Assembly (NCBI RefSeq): GCF_006861825.1
Contig: NZ_VDGI01000019.1
Span: 27,893-91,892 of the forward strand
From: Psychrobacillus vulpis
Lineage (GTDB): Bacteria; Bacillota; Bacilli; Bacillales_A; Planococcaceae
DNA: 64,000 bases
Reading direction: 5' to 3'
Made by a program: the position numbers and the translations under genes. Below the pieces are notes generated by a model that had not been told where the DNA came from, did not search any database, and was given only the letters and a program-made list of their open reading frames with translations. Numbering within the stretch: the first letter of the stretch is position 1; the number at the start of each line of letters is the position of its first letter. Below are positions 18,572 through 27,547 of the stretch, piece after piece.

Positions 18572-19029
18572 TAATTACACCTCAATGTTCGTATTTAGAA
18601 ATTATATTCGATATTATAGAGCAAAATAAATGAGTAGTATATACAATAAACGAATATTATATATAATATTTTTAAAAATGTTTGCATTTTGTAATATTTT
18701 TTTATAAAGAGAGTTTCAGTGATAAAAATGACAATACCTTCCAAGTAGATGATGTTGGAAGCCTGTTGTTATAAGAATTAGATTTAGTTTATTGTTTTTT
18801 AAAAATATTAAAAAATCATTTTATTTTCATCTACTTTGCTCTTAGAATTGTGAAAATTACAGTGTTTTTCCTAAAAATACATTTGTGTTCATTGCACATA
18901 TTTATTATTATAAAACAAATAAAATAACTCCTATGAGTTTTCATACTTCATAGAGATTCTATTAGAGACTTGTAAGTAAGAATATGTATTCTAACTAAAG
19001 CCGCTAATATTGCATTGGGAGGGTTCATC
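18572..19029. other. Divergent intergenic region between guaD and an amino-acid permease
   Basis: About 460 AT-rich bases holding both promoters. A hairpin CTTCCAA / TTGGAAG at 18738-18762 is the only clear structure and lacks a T-run. No T-box, purine riboswitch or strong operator was recognised. Confidence 0.45.
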
Positions 19030-20403
19030 ATGTCAAACAAAGAATTAAAGAGAGGGCTTGAGGCACGTCATATTCAAATGATTGCTTTGGGAGGTACGAT
19101 TGGTGTTGGATTGTTTATGGGTTCTGCGAGTTCAATTAAATGGACAGGCCCATCTGTTATGCTTGCCTATGCAATCGCAGGTATTTTTATATTTTTTATT
19201 ATGCGCTCTATGGGAGAGATGCTTTATTTAGAACCTACTACAGGCTCATTTGCGACCTTTGCACATAAGTACATGCATCCTTTAGCGGGTTATATGACGG
19301 CATGGAGTAACTGGTTTCAGTGGGTAATTGTTGGTATGTCAGAAATTATTGCAGTTGGGGTATATATGCAGTATTGGTTCCCAGATTTACCTGCTTGGGT
19401 ACCAGGAGTTATCGCAATGGTAATTCTTGGTGCAGCAAATTTAGTTTCGGTTAAATCGTTTGGGGAATTTGAATTTTGGTTTTCTTTAATAAAAATAGTT
19501 ACAATTGTACTAATGATTATTGCAGGATTTGGTCTAATTTTCTTTGGATTAGGAAATGGCGGACAAGCGATAGGATTATCGAATCTTTGGGCACATGGAG
19601 GCTTCTTCACAGGTGGCTGGAAAGGTTTCTTCTTTGCGCTGTCTCTTGTAATTGCATCTTATCAAGGGGTTGAGCTTATTGGTATAACAGCTGGTGAAGC
19701 GAAAGATCCAACCAAAACACTAACAAAAGCAATTCGAACTATTATCTGGCGTATACTAATATTCTATATTGGTGCTATTTTTGTAATCGTCACTGTGTAT
19801 CCGTGGGATCAGCTAGATGCATTAGGTAGCCCGTTCGTTTCGACCTTTGCAAAAGTCGGTATTACAGTAGCCGCTGGACTCATTAACTTTGTTGTAATCA
19901 CAGCTGCTATGTCAGGTTGTAACAGTGGAATTTTCAGTGCAGGCCGTATGCTTTATACATTGGCGATGAATGGCCAAGCGCCGAAAATTTTTACAAAAGT
20001 ATCTAGAAATGGAGTTCCGCTATACTGTACAATTGCTGTGCTTATAGGTTTAGCAATTGGTGTTGTATTAAATTATTTTGCTCCACCAAAATTATTTTTA
20101 TATGTATACAGTGCGAGCGTACTTCCAGGGATGATTCCATGGTTTGCTCTGCTTATTAGTGAACTAAAATTCAGAAAAGTAAGAGCTGCTGAAATGAAAA
20201 GTCATCCTTTCAAAATGCCTTTAGCACCTTTTAGTAACTACGCAACTATATTGTTTTTACTGGTGGTACTAGTTGGTATGTGGTTTAACGATGATACTCG
20301 TATATCTCTAATTGTTGGGGTTGTCTTCTTAGCTATTGTTGCAGCGAGTTATTTCATGTTAAAAATGAAAGACCGAAAACCAGTAGAAAATGATTCACTA
20401 TAG
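19030..20403 (+). CDS. Amino-acid permease, AAT subfamily of APC superfamily
   Basis: 457-residue permease with about 12 transmembrane helices. The N-terminus [20 protein letters not shown] is the AAT-family start; [17 protein letters not shown] near 65-80 and [16 protein letters not shown] near 305-320 are further hallmarks. Family members (ProY, AapA, GabP, LysP-like) import neutral or cationic amino acids by proton symport; the substrate is not determinable here. ATG at 19030 stands six bases after GGGAGG; an upstream in-frame TTG at 19015 precedes this site. It is a single-gene unit with terminator at 20418. Confidence 0.88.
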   Translation: MSNKELKRGLEARHIQMIALGGTIGVGLFMGSASSIKWTGPSVMLAYAIAGIFIFFIMRSMGEMLYLEPTTGSFATFAHKYMHPLAGYMTAWSNWFQWVIVGMSEIIAVGVYMQYWFPDLPAWVPGVIAMVILGAANLVSVKSFGEFEFWFSLIKIVTIVLMIIAGFGLIFFGLGNGGQAIGLSNLWAHGGFFTGGWKGFFFALSLVIASYQGVELIGITAGEAKDPTKTLTKAIRTIIWRILIFYIGAIFVIVTVYPWDQLDALGSPFVSTFAKVGITVAAGLINFVVITAAMSGCNSGIFSAGRMLYTLAMNGQAPKIFTKVSRNGVPLYCTIAVLIGLAIGVVLNYFAPPKLFLYVYSASVLPGMIPWFALLISELKFRKVRAAEMKSHPFKMPLAPFSNYATILFLLVVLVGMWFNDDTRISLIVGVVFLAIVAASYFMLKMKDRKPVENDSL

Positions 20404-20417
20404 TCTATAAAAAATCT

Positions 20418-20456
20418 GACCGTTTGATGTTAACTACATCATACGGTCTTTTTTTT
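20418..20456 (+). terminator. Terminator of the amino-acid permease gene
   Basis: GACCGTTTGATG / CATCATACGGTC hairpin and eight T. The hairpin and the following ATAAGAAAGTATATAAAA recur at 34892-34950 after the nucleoside transporter, and the latter motif again near 58878. Confidence 0.85.
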
Positions 20457-20623
20457 AAAGATAAGAAAGTATATAAAATAAGAATGCCGTGAATCCATAT
20501 TCATGGAATTTATATTGGATTAGTGGGACTGCTGAAATTCTTTCGAAAAAAGTAATTTGTAGAAAGTAACTTATTATTTTAGAAGGGGATGCTAGAAAAA
20601 ATAAGGATTATATATTTATAACG

Positions 20624-20662
20624 AAGCAAAGAGCACCCGAAATTGTATCTTTGGGCACGAAT
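20624..20662. repeat. Short dispersed repeat with hairpin, copy 1
   Basis: The block GAAGC-AAGAGC-CCCGAAATTGTATCTTTGGGC recurs at 35320-35358 with few changes; CCGAA / TTTGG arms form a small hairpin. Both copies lie downstream of the shared terminator and ATAAGAAAGTATATAAAA motif. Confidence 0.6.
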
Positions 20663-20730
20663 CAGGAATAGTCAAGATAAGTTACACTTAATGGCGCTTG
20701 CGTTTTTCTTATGCTTCAACGATTTTTGGT

Positions 20731-20857
20731 TAGTTTGGACAATCTTTTAAATAAGTTGGACAATAAACGTCGAAGTTTGGACGATCAGTAGTAAAAGTTG
20801 GACAATAAACGTTGAAGTTTGGACAATCTTCATTATAAGTTGGACAATAATACAAGA
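20731..20857. repeat. Tandem array of six 21-bp units
   Basis: The core TTGGACAAT occurs with GGAC at 20737, 20758, 20779, 20800, 20821 and 20842, a spacing of exactly 21. Odd units read TTTGGAC-ATC, even units GTTGGACAATAA(ACGT), so the array is also three 42-bp dimers. An ATG-led frame at 20711-20791 reads through the first three units (LDN and SLDD repeats) but has no ribosome site and stops early. Confidence 0.85.
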
Positions 20858-20986
20858 TGCACCCCGAGAACTAAGCATTTGCGGATCCAGAACTTTTATG
20901 GAGGAAGGGGTTAAAGATTCATACAATAGGCTAGCTCAACTATTGAGGGAAATATAGAAATGAGCATTTTTTGTTTTAATGAAGGG

Positions 20987-21034
20987 TACCAGGTTATAAA
21001 TACAATTCGAAATTATTCTTGAACCTGGTACCAA
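20987..21034. repeat. Inverted repeat GGTACCAGGTT / AACCTGGTACC
   Basis: Perfect 11-bp arms around a 26-base AT-rich loop, in the long gap between the amino-acid permease and the saccharide operon. A related GGTACCAG stem forms the terminator near 42421. Confidence 0.6.
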
Positions 21035-21149
21035 TCATTGAGGATTACATAGAGGGAGACGAACTGCTCTTCCTATAGAAATTTACAGGGAAGTTCATCT
21101 TTTGTGAGTGGGGAGAATTCGATGAGATTAAATATTTTTCTTTCTGAAG

Positions 21150-21719
21150 TCAACGAATAATGCTTTTCCATTCCTTATAAAGTGTTGGATTAAGTGTGTT
21201 CACATGTTTCATGAATTCTTCTAAATACCCTTTCTTTTTAATTCCCTCTAAAAATTTTGTGGGATTCTCTCTAACGGATCCAAATGCTCTTTTAAGATCA
21301 ATCACTCTAATTTCCATCTCTTCGTCAAATAAAATATGACGAACCTCTGTATCAATTCTGTCAAATCCTACTTTTTTCAATTCAACTAGCATAGCTAGAA
21401 TCTTTTCTACTATTGACTCAGGTAGTTGCTTCTCCTTTTTTAAAAATTGTGGAAGAGATATTCCTTTCACATACTCCATGATGATATAGTTTGGTCCATC
21501 CTCATACAGCCGTGGAATCACTCGAGATGATTGTCCCACTTGTAGCGCTTTCAGTTCTAATGCTTTTGTTTGTTCTTTTTCGAAAATTTTCACACAACGA
21601 TCAGGTGTTAATTGAAAGACTGATCCATCAGCTCCTTTCCCAATCAGTTTATACTCATTTAAATCTTTAAGCGTAATTGTCCCTTTATTATTGGCTATTT
21701 TCGCCCAAAATTCTTCCAT
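21150..21719 (-). CDS. Small protein-kinase-like protein (YrzF-like)
   Basis: 189-residue kinase-fold protein. The glycine-rich loop IGKGADGSVF near 26-35, VAIK-type lysine in CVKIFE near 44, and hinge IIMEYVKG near 82 are present. The catalytic loop is unusual: where HxD and the metal loop are expected, the sequence reads RIDTEVRHILF and VIDLKRAF, keeping the second aspartate but not a standard HRD/HGD. This matches the small YrzF-type proteins of Bacillus. ATG at 21719 follows AAGGAG by about ten bases. Last gene of the minus-strand saccharide operon, 16 bases after the epimerase. It may be a weak kinase or pseudokinase; role unknown. Confidence 0.72.
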   Translation of the reverse strand: MEEFWAKIANNKGTITLKDLNEYKLIGKGADGSVFQLTPDRCVKIFEKEQTKALELKALQVGQSSRVIPRLYEDGPNYIIMEYVKGISLPQFLKKEKQLPESIVEKILAMLVELKKVGFDRIDTEVRHILFDEEMEIRVIDLKRAFGSVRENPTKFLEGIKKKGYLEEFMKHVNTLNPTLYKEWKSIIR

Positions 21720-21735
21720 TACGGAAACACTCCTT

Positions 21736-22656
21736 TTATATTTTTTTCGATTTATAATAATTAAAAGTATCATTTAAGCCGTTCAATAAATCATACGATG
21801 GGTTCCACCCTAAGATTGTTGCTGCCTTCGTGTTATCTAATTGGCTATGTTGAATATCTCCATCACGTTCCGGCTTGGAAATAGGTGTAATATCAACTGA
21901 TGCAAGTGACTTCATTATTTTGAGCAGCTCGTTTACACTTGTCTTTGTATTACTTCCTATGTTGAAGATTTCATTCGTTCCTTTGCTTATCGCTAGTACA
22001 TTCGCCATAGCTACATCTTTTACATACACAAAATCCCTAGTCTGTTCTCCATCTCCATATATAATTGGAGCTTCATTATTTAGGATTTTTCTGAAGAAAG
22101 TTGAAATAACCCCTCCTTCGCCTTTAGAAGTTTGTTTTGGACCATACACATTGGCATATCTTAAAATGGTAAAAGGTATTTGGTTGAGGCTAGAGAAAAG
22201 TTGAATGTACATTTCCGAAGTATATTTAGAGAGGCCATAGTAGGATAGAGGCTTGATAGGAAATGACTCCGTTATACTGCAATCTGCGGTTTCTCCGTAA
22301 ACAGCACAAGAGGAAGAAAATATTATTTTTTGAACGTTGTACTTTTTGCAGTAGTTTATTAAACGAATCGTACCCAAGATATTTTGTTCGGCATCGTGTT
22401 CAGGATTTTGAATCGATATGGCCACATCCACTTGCGCTGCCATATGGATAACGATATCAGGCTTTTCCTGTGCAAATATTCCTTCCAGTTGTGGCGCATT
22501 AATGTCCATTTCGATGAGATGGACTTTGGAGGGAACATCCTCTTTTTTACTTGAATTAAAATTATCAACGATAATCGTTTCATGTCCAGATTGGATTAGT
22601 AACTCGACAACATGGGAACCGATAAATCCGGCTCCCCCTGTAACTAGTATTTTCAT
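21736..22656 (-). CDS. NAD-dependent sugar-nucleotide epimerase/dehydratase
   Basis: 306-residue extended short-chain dehydrogenase, UDP-glucose-4-epimerase type. Rossmann motif TGGAGFIGS at 6-14, acidic cofactor residue in VDNFN near 34, HMAAQVDV near 77, catalytic SSS near 113 with YGLSKY (Y-x3-K) near 139-144, and the C-terminal sugar-nucleotide segment FNIGSN. It should interconvert UDP-sugars to supply the glycosyltransferase of this operon. B. subtilis YtcB, in the spore-coat saccharide locus, has similar length and type. ATG at 22656 starts the Rossmann fold directly and follows GGTGGTG; upstream in-frame codons add only an unconserved tail. Confidence 0.88.
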   Translation of the reverse strand: MKILVTGGAGFIGSHVVELLIQSGHETIIVDNFNSSKKEDVPSKVHLIEMDINAPQLEGIFAQEKPDIVIHMAAQVDVAISIQNPEHDAEQNILGTIRLINYCKKYNVQKIIFSSSCAVYGETADCSITESFPIKPLSYYGLSKYTSEMYIQLFSSLNQIPFTILRYANVYGPKQTSKGEGGVISTFFRKILNNEAPIIYGDGEQTRDFVYVKDVAMANVLAISKGTNEIFNIGSNTKTSVNELLKIMKSLASVDITPISKPERDGDIQHSQLDNTKAATILGWNPSYDLLNGLNDTFNYYKSKKI

Positions 22657-22729
22657 TTGTTCATCACCACCTCTTGAATTCTCCATTTGAATAATTGATT
22701 AAACTTAAATTCTATATTTTTCGCATTCA

Positions 22730-23800
22730 TTAATATAACCCTAGCTCTTTTCCCCAGATCATCGTTTTTTCCAAGTACCTTTTTAGTAGTGCACTTTTTT
22801 CTCCTCTTAACACTCTCCGTAAGTGATTTAACAGTCTTTTTTCTAATGTTCTCTGTAAATACGCCATTTTAAAGAGCTGCAGAGGATCCGTCTGGAATGT
22901 AATCCCATGTTTTTTCATTTCCTCACTGTATAGAGCTACACAATGTTTTCGAATGTCTTCCGCATCATGATGCCAATCACTGCGGAAATCGATTAATATT
23001 TCTATTAGAACGACAAGGTCAAACCATCCAGGAGCGTATTTTGCAGACTCCCAGTCTACCAATTTAATTTTCCAGTCTTCATCTTCGCTTGCATTATGAC
23101 AACTAATATTATGAACATGGAGATCTCCATGTATGAGACTTTGCCCGCTTTCCATTAATTCAGGGAAATAGATAGGTCCCTTTTTTAACATGCTTTGAAT
23201 GGCATGATAGCTAGGTTCTACTAACTCTCTTAAATTCGTATCCTTCATAGCCAAATCAAGGTATTCCTTTGTTTTTTCAAGATGTTTACTTCTATCTGAA
23301 GCCATCGACTTTGAATCATAATGTGGAAGCCAAGAACCAAAAACATCTTCATGCTTCAATGTTCGTTTCTCGAATGTTGAAGCATGGAATTTCGCCACGG
23401 TCGGAATAATGGAATCAAAGTGTTGAGGGACTAGCTTAATTTGTCCGCGTAATGGTTTCACATATTCAATAAACAACCAAATTTCCTTTTTATTTACATT
23501 TGACTCAATCCAATATACTTGAGGCATAAATTCACGCAGAGCTTGGTTGGCCTTTTGGTACATATTCATTTCTACTAAATGATTTTCTTTTAACGGCATT
23601 TTGTATATTTTCAACACAACCGGAATTGTTTCTATTCCATCTGTCATCATTATTTTCCAAATGCTCGTCTTTTCGCGTGAACTTTTAAGACATTCTATCT
23701 CGTTCTCTAGAAGTTCAACTTTTTTACCAAGAACTTTTTTAAACTTGTCTTTCCATTTAAAGTGATTCCACTGTTTTACAATTTCATCTTTACTACTCAA
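22730..23800 (-). CDS. APH/CotS-type phosphotransferase
   Basis: 356-residue protein of the aminoglycoside-phosphotransferase/choline-kinase fold. The catalytic loop IHGDLHVHN near 210-218 and the metal-binding DWESAKY near 238 are intact, so it should phosphorylate a small hydroxyl-bearing substrate. CotS and CotI of Bacillus spore coats belong to the same fold and sit in saccharide clusters, which fits the neighbours here. TTG start at 23800 lies about ten bases after AAGGAGG; no better start exists. It follows the ATP-grasp gene after 21 bases. Substrate might be a sugar or the glycosylated product; inference only. Confidence 0.8.
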   Translation of the reverse strand: MSSKDEIVKQWNHFKWKDKFKKVLGKKVELLENEIECLKSSREKTSIWKIMMTDGIETIPVVLKIYKMPLKENHLVEMNMYQKANQALREFMPQVYWIESNVNKKEIWLFIEYVKPLRGQIKLVPQHFDSIIPTVAKFHASTFEKRTLKHEDVFGSWLPHYDSKSMASDRSKHLEKTKEYLDLAMKDTNLRELVEPSYHAIQSMLKKGPIYFPELMESGQSLIHGDLHVHNISCHNASEDEDWKIKLVDWESAKYAPGWFDLVVLIEILIDFRSDWHHDAEDIRKHCVALYSEEMKKHGITFQTDPLQLFKMAYLQRTLEKRLLNHLRRVLRGEKSALLKRYLEKTMIWGKELGLY

Positions 23801-23821
23801 GGGTAAATTTCCTCCTTTCCT

Positions 23822-25009
23822 CTATACTTTTTGTTTCTTTACCCACAAATTTTTTACATGCGAAATAAAACTTCGAATAAATGGAAGGGGGTCATCCCAA
23901 GCAAATAGAGCTTCTACTTTTTTTCCTGATAAACCCTTAATCCATTCAGAGAATGTCATTTCACCATTTCTTCTTTTATGAAGAAATGAAATATAATCAC
24001 GGACAAAATAAACCCATTTAATTCCTTCTTGTTGAGTCGTTACTGGCGATGGACTTTGACCAGTTAGCGATAAATAGTACAAGTAGGCTAAATCAACACC
24101 ACATGCAATTGATAATCTTTGTGTTAACCCAATCCTCGAATTAATTTCAATAAACTTTAACTGTCCATCCCTTTGGTCTCTTTTAAATTCAGTAATGGCC
24201 AAACCTTTAAATTGTAGCTTTGTAATGAGAGCTATTGCATTTTGAATAACTTCTTCATCTTTTTTGCTTAGAACCATTGAAGAGGAGCCAAAATCCGGAG
24301 GGAATTGATGTATTTTTTGGTTCATATAGATTCCGATCAAATTCATTTGATCATCAAAAAATGTTTTAACCGAATAAATGCAAGTCTCGTCTCCGGGAAT
24401 GATTTCTTGGAGCATTAGTTCCCCGAATTGCCGATAAAAGAGATACTTTTCTCGTAATTGGGATGCCCCTTCTACCATGATTGCTTTTTTGTACAACCGG
24501 TGGCCGATTCGTTTACGAAAATCTGAAGAATAGACAGGTTTTAATATACAAGGGAACGTAACTTCATTGGTAATTTGTTCAAGCTGTTGATCATCGTGTA
24601 TAGCGAAGACTTTAGGACATGGAACATTATGTTTTACGGCCAATTCATATGTTAATCTTTTATCTAAAACAGCCTCGACTAACGAGTTTTCTGGTAAAAG
24701 AAAACGATAGTATAGAAATAACTCGGTTCTATGTTTGGAAATAAACTGAACAAAGTCATCAGAACCCGAATAGAGAACTGCTTTCTCGACAAAATCCTTT
24801 CCTAAGGTGGTAAGAAATCGAAGTAAATCCTCTTCCTCAGATATGGGGTTAGGGCAAATTCCACAAGTTGCGTGACGGGTTTTACCGATTTCGTATTTTC
24901 CTTTTATATCAAATGCATACACTTTAATTCCTTTTTTTCTCAAACTTCGAACGATACCAATCCCTGTAGCACTTAAATCCAACACAACAGCAGAAATATC
25001 ATGTCGCAT
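23822..25009 (-). CDS. ATP-grasp ligase
   Basis: 395-residue ATP-grasp enzyme. A Rossmann-like N-terminus (VVLDLSATGIGIVRSLRKKG) is followed by the ATP-grasp core: CILKPVYS near 148, LQEIIPGDETCIY near 196 and the metal site EINSRIGLTQ near 278-287. This layout is that of carboxylate-amine ligases related to carbamoyl-phosphate-synthase-like proteins found in saccharide and cell-surface loci. ATG at 25009 is nine bases after AAGGAG; the ATG two codons earlier is too close. It overlaps the glycosyltransferase by about ten bases, so translation is coupled. It probably joins an amino acid or other acid to an amine, perhaps the amine exposed by the PIG-L deacetylase of the same operon; inference. 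Confidence 0.82.
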   Translation of the reverse strand: MRHDISAVVLDLSATGIGIVRSLRKKGIKVYAFDIKGKYEIGKTRHATCGICPNPISEEEDLLRFLTTLGKDFVEKAVLYSGSDDFVQFISKHRTELFLYYRFLLPENSLVEAVLDKRLTYELAVKHNVPCPKVFAIHDDQQLEQITNEVTFPCILKPVYSSDFRKRIGHRLYKKAIMVEGASQLREKYLFYRQFGELMLQEIIPGDETCIYSVKTFFDDQMNLIGIYMNQKIHQFPPDFGSSSMVLSKKDEEVIQNAIALITKLQFKGLAITEFKRDQRDGQLKFIEINSRIGLTQRLSIACGVDLAYLYYLSLTGQSPSPVTTQQEGIKWVYFVRDYISFLHKRRNGEMTFSEWIKGLSGKKVEALFAWDDPLPFIRSFISHVKNLWVKKQKV

Positions 25010-26351
25010 TTTCATTTTCTCCTTGCCTATGAAAGGATTGATAAATTTCTTCTATTTTTTTGATCATATTCGTACTTGTTAAATGCTTATCTGCAAAAGC
25101 TTTTGCATTTTGTGCTAAAGTTTCCCTTAATGCTGAGTCAGATAGTAGAAGTGATAATTTTTCAGCTAGTTGGAGTGAATTCCCTGGCTCAGCAATTAAA
25201 CCTGAATGATTATCTTGAATGATTTCCGGTATCCCACCACAATTCGTTGTAATAATCGCTTTTTGGGCAAACATCGCCTCGATGATGGCAATTGGTAAAG
25301 TGTCACTCGTAGTTGGCAGTACAAAAATATCGGATTGGCTTAACAATCTAGGTATATCGTTTCTTTCACCTAGAAAGAAGACATTGTTTAATTGTAAATC
25401 TTGTACCTGATTCTCAAGCTCTTCTCTCATTTCTCCATCGCCAACAATCCAAACATCAACATTTTTTAAAGTACTCTTTAATAAAGAAAGAGCTTCAAAC
25501 AAGTATTTATGGCCTTTGCGTGGGCGAAGACGAGTAATACAAGTAACAATCGTTTTATCTTCTAACTTTTTTCTCGCCCTCCTGGGGTTCATTGATTTAA
25601 AGTCGATCCCTGTATAGACTGTTGTTATTTTACTTTCCTTCGCACCTAACTTTTCAAGCATGGGATGAAATGTATCACATAGGGTAATTACATGGTCCGA
25701 ACTTTCAACTGCTTTTTGATCCAATGATAAAAAGTAAGCTTCTTCTAAAGAACCTTGTTCAATCAAATTAAAATTAAGTCGACGTTGAGTCATGAACCCA
25801 TGAGGAGTAAAAAATAGTGGTTTTTGATAATCTTCGTTAAGTCTACCTAATATATTGGCTGTAAATCGATCTTGTGCATGAAAGATATCGTATTTCTCTA
25901 AACTCATGTTCCTTAACATTATTTCGTAACTAGCGAGACGTCGGTTTTCCTTTACTATCTTGTCACTGTAACTACCGTAGCGATTGATATAAAACTGTTT
26001 AGTTTCTGTAACTATTTTTTTGTTTAGATCCTTAATCTTATTTGGAAAATGGTTGGGAGCAATAACATCAACATAATGTCCCAATTTCTCCATGCCATCT
26101 TTAAGAGTAGTTATATACTTTTGTAGTCCCCCGATAGCTGGATAATCCCAATATGTCGCAATTAAAATCCGTAGATTTTTACGTTTTTTCCTATCAAGGG
26201 AATCTTTTTTCTTTTCCTTTTTTCTCTTCTTCATTATTGTCTGATTATCTTCCGTGGGAGTAATATTCACACCATAGTATTGGTCTGTTGCGGAGACCAA
26301 ATAAGGATATGGGACTTGTGAAGAAGAATCGTTCATTTGCTTATCTTTCAT
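24999..26351 (-). CDS. GT4 family glycosyltransferase with basic N-terminal extension
   Basis: 450-residue retaining glycosyltransferase, GT-B fold. After a 65-residue N-terminal extension ending in a lysine/arginine-rich stretch, the catalytic part begins with ILIATYWDYPAIGGLQKY, the acceptor-side glycine motif; the donor half has TRLRPRKGHKYLF near 270, VGDGEMREELE near 300, and the E-x7-E site as EAMFAQKAIITTNCGG near 365-380. CotSA and YtcC of Bacillus spore coats are of this family. The start at 26351 overlaps the deacetylase stop as ATGA and lies seven bases after AAGGAGGG. The tailed N-terminus resembles sequences that tether coat enzymes, but that is a guess. Confidence 0.88.
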   Translation of the reverse strand: MKDKQMNDSSSQVPYPYLVSATDQYYGVNITPTEDNQTIMKKRKKEKKKDSLDRKKRKNLRILIATYWDYPAIGGLQKYITTLKDGMEKLGHYVDVIAPNHFPNKIKDLNKKIVTETKQFYINRYGSYSDKIVKENRRLASYEIMLRNMSLEKYDIFHAQDRFTANILGRLNEDYQKPLFFTPHGFMTQRRLNFNLIEQGSLEEAYFLSLDQKAVESSDHVITLCDTFHPMLEKLGAKESKITTVYTGIDFKSMNPRRARKKLEDKTIVTCITRLRPRKGHKYLFEALSLLKSTLKNVDVWIVGDGEMREELENQVQDLQLNNVFFLGERNDIPRLLSQSDIFVLPTTSDTLPIAIIEAMFAQKAIITTNCGGIPEIIQDNHSGLIAEPGNSLQLAEKLSLLLSDSALRETLAQNAKAFADKHLTSTNMIKKIEEIYQSFHRQGENENAT

Positions 26352-27004
26352 TTCCATACCCTCCTTATGATTTCAAAAGCTTCAGCATACTCAACTCCAA
26401 TAGTCATACCGCGTACTTGGGCTAAATGTTGTACTCCTTTATATGATCGTGGATGAGGAAATGGTCTCATCTCTACGTCATAGAACTTAAGAGATTCTAG
26501 TTTTATGTCAATTGTGTCAGTAATATCGACATAATAATTAGGCTTAAAGGTTTTATCATTTGTCTGTTGACTCCATTCACTAGAAGAAACTGTTTCGAAA
26601 CAAAGGAGTTCAAAAGGTTTTTTTCCGGGTAACGGGCGGGCTGCCGTTAATACGGCTTGAAACAGAATTTGATGGTCCTTGTTAATGTCTCCATAATGAT
26701 GAGTAAAAACTATAGAAGGTTCATATTTTTCCATTAATCCTTCAATCTCTTTATTGATAACATGTAAAGGAAAAGTTTCTAATAATAGATTTGGGTATTC
26801 CAAAAAAATAATCTCTTCTATTCCTAAGTGTTTATTTGCGTTTAACATGGCCTCTTTCATTTGGTTCTCCTCTTCCTTACGCCCCTTAGCAAAAATAACG
26901 GTAATCACTTTATATCCATGATCAATTAATTTCTTTAAAGTTCCACCGCTTCCAAGGAGCTCATCGTCAGGATGTGCCGCAATTACTAATACATTTTCAT
27001 TCAA
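26348..27004 (-). CDS. PIG-L/LmbE family N-acetylsugar deacetylase
   Basis: 218-residue zinc deacetylase of the PIG-L fold. The metal motif AHPDDE lies near 9-14 and its partner histidine in HHYGDINKDHQ near 118-128, as in BshB and MshB. It should remove the acetyl group from an N-acetylglucosamine-type glycoside or lipid. First gene of the minus-strand saccharide operon, directly followed by a GT4 enzyme: the same pair as BshB/BshA of bacillithiol synthesis, but coupling to ATP-grasp, APH and epimerase genes suggests a different product. TTG at 27004 has GAGGTG six bases upstream; the GTG at 27013 has no spacing. Confidence 0.87.
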   Translation of the reverse strand: MNENVLVIAAHPDDELLGSGGTLKKLIDHGYKVITVIFAKGRKEEENQMKEAMLNANKHLGIEEIIFLEYPNLLLETFPLHVINKEIEGLMEKYEPSIVFTHHYGDINKDHQILFQAVLTAARPLPGKKPFELLCFETVSSSEWSQQTNDKTFKPNYYVDITDTIDIKLESLKFYDVEMRPFPHPRSYKGVQHLAQVRGMTIGVEYAEAFEIIRRVWK

Positions 27005-27013
27005 ATTTTTCAC

Positions 27014-27547
27014 CTCAGCTTTATTAGGGATTTATAATACTTTTTGTAACTTGATCGGTTTGATAATGTGTGTTGTTAAAAAACATGTAAAATCAGACTA
27101 TAGTTGTTTGAAAGATTAGTGAGTCGATCAATTGTTAGTTTAAGTACATGCTACATAATATGAGCTAAAACAAAATGGACCTTGGCTTTCTCCCCTGAAG
27201 ATAGTAACTTTGACTCTACAAAAATTAACTTTAGGAAGGTATTCACCATAGCGATAGTGCATGGGTCCCTATTGATTTTTCTCAGTGTTTTATCTGGATG
27301 GAGTATAACGTCTAACTCAAGAGGAAATGATAAAGATAATTTAAGTGAAAAGGTAGATTTCATTTCAGAAAAACTAAAGAATTAATATTATGTAGAGAAT
27401 TTCTAATATAAAAGAAAATATTACAATTATATCAACGCGATGAATTTTGTCATTTAATTGATAACTCTTATTCATTATTCTGCAATGGAACTGACATCTT
27501 CAGATGTTACACTAAGTGTCGTTAGTGAAAAGGAGGAAATTCATCTT
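27014..27547. other. Intergenic region between the saccharide operon and the LysM-3D gene
   Basis: About 530 AT-rich bases carrying the divergent promoters. A 67-codon frame at 27182-27385 could encode a small protein with one transmembrane helix, but lacks a ribosome site. No other structure is evident. Confidence 0.5.
27182..27385 (+). CDS. Possible small single-pass membrane protein
   Basis: A 67-codon frame starting with TTG encodes one hydrophobic helix (FTIAIVHGSLLIFLSVLSGW, near 23-42) followed by a charged tail ending EKLKN. The composition is protein-like, but no ribosome site precedes the TTG, and no family is recognised. It may be a real small gene or a remnant. Confidence 0.25.
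   Translation: MAFSPEDSNFDSTKINFRKVFTIAIVHGSLLIFLSVLSGWSITSNSRGNDKDNLSEKVDFISEKLKN

Noticed and set aside
18572..18720. Purine riboswitch upstream of guanine deaminase
   Set aside because: The conserved loop sequences of the guanine/adenine aptamer are absent in this AT-rich leader.
20731..20857. CRISPR-like array
   Set aside because: Repeat period is 21 bp with almost no spacer, units vary, and no cas genes are present.
26348..26357. BshA/BshB assignment for the GT4 and PIG-L pair
   Set aside because: The pair resembles bacillithiol enzymes in fold, but the operon context with ATP-grasp, APH and epimerase and the long basic N-terminus of the GT4 argue against that assignment.
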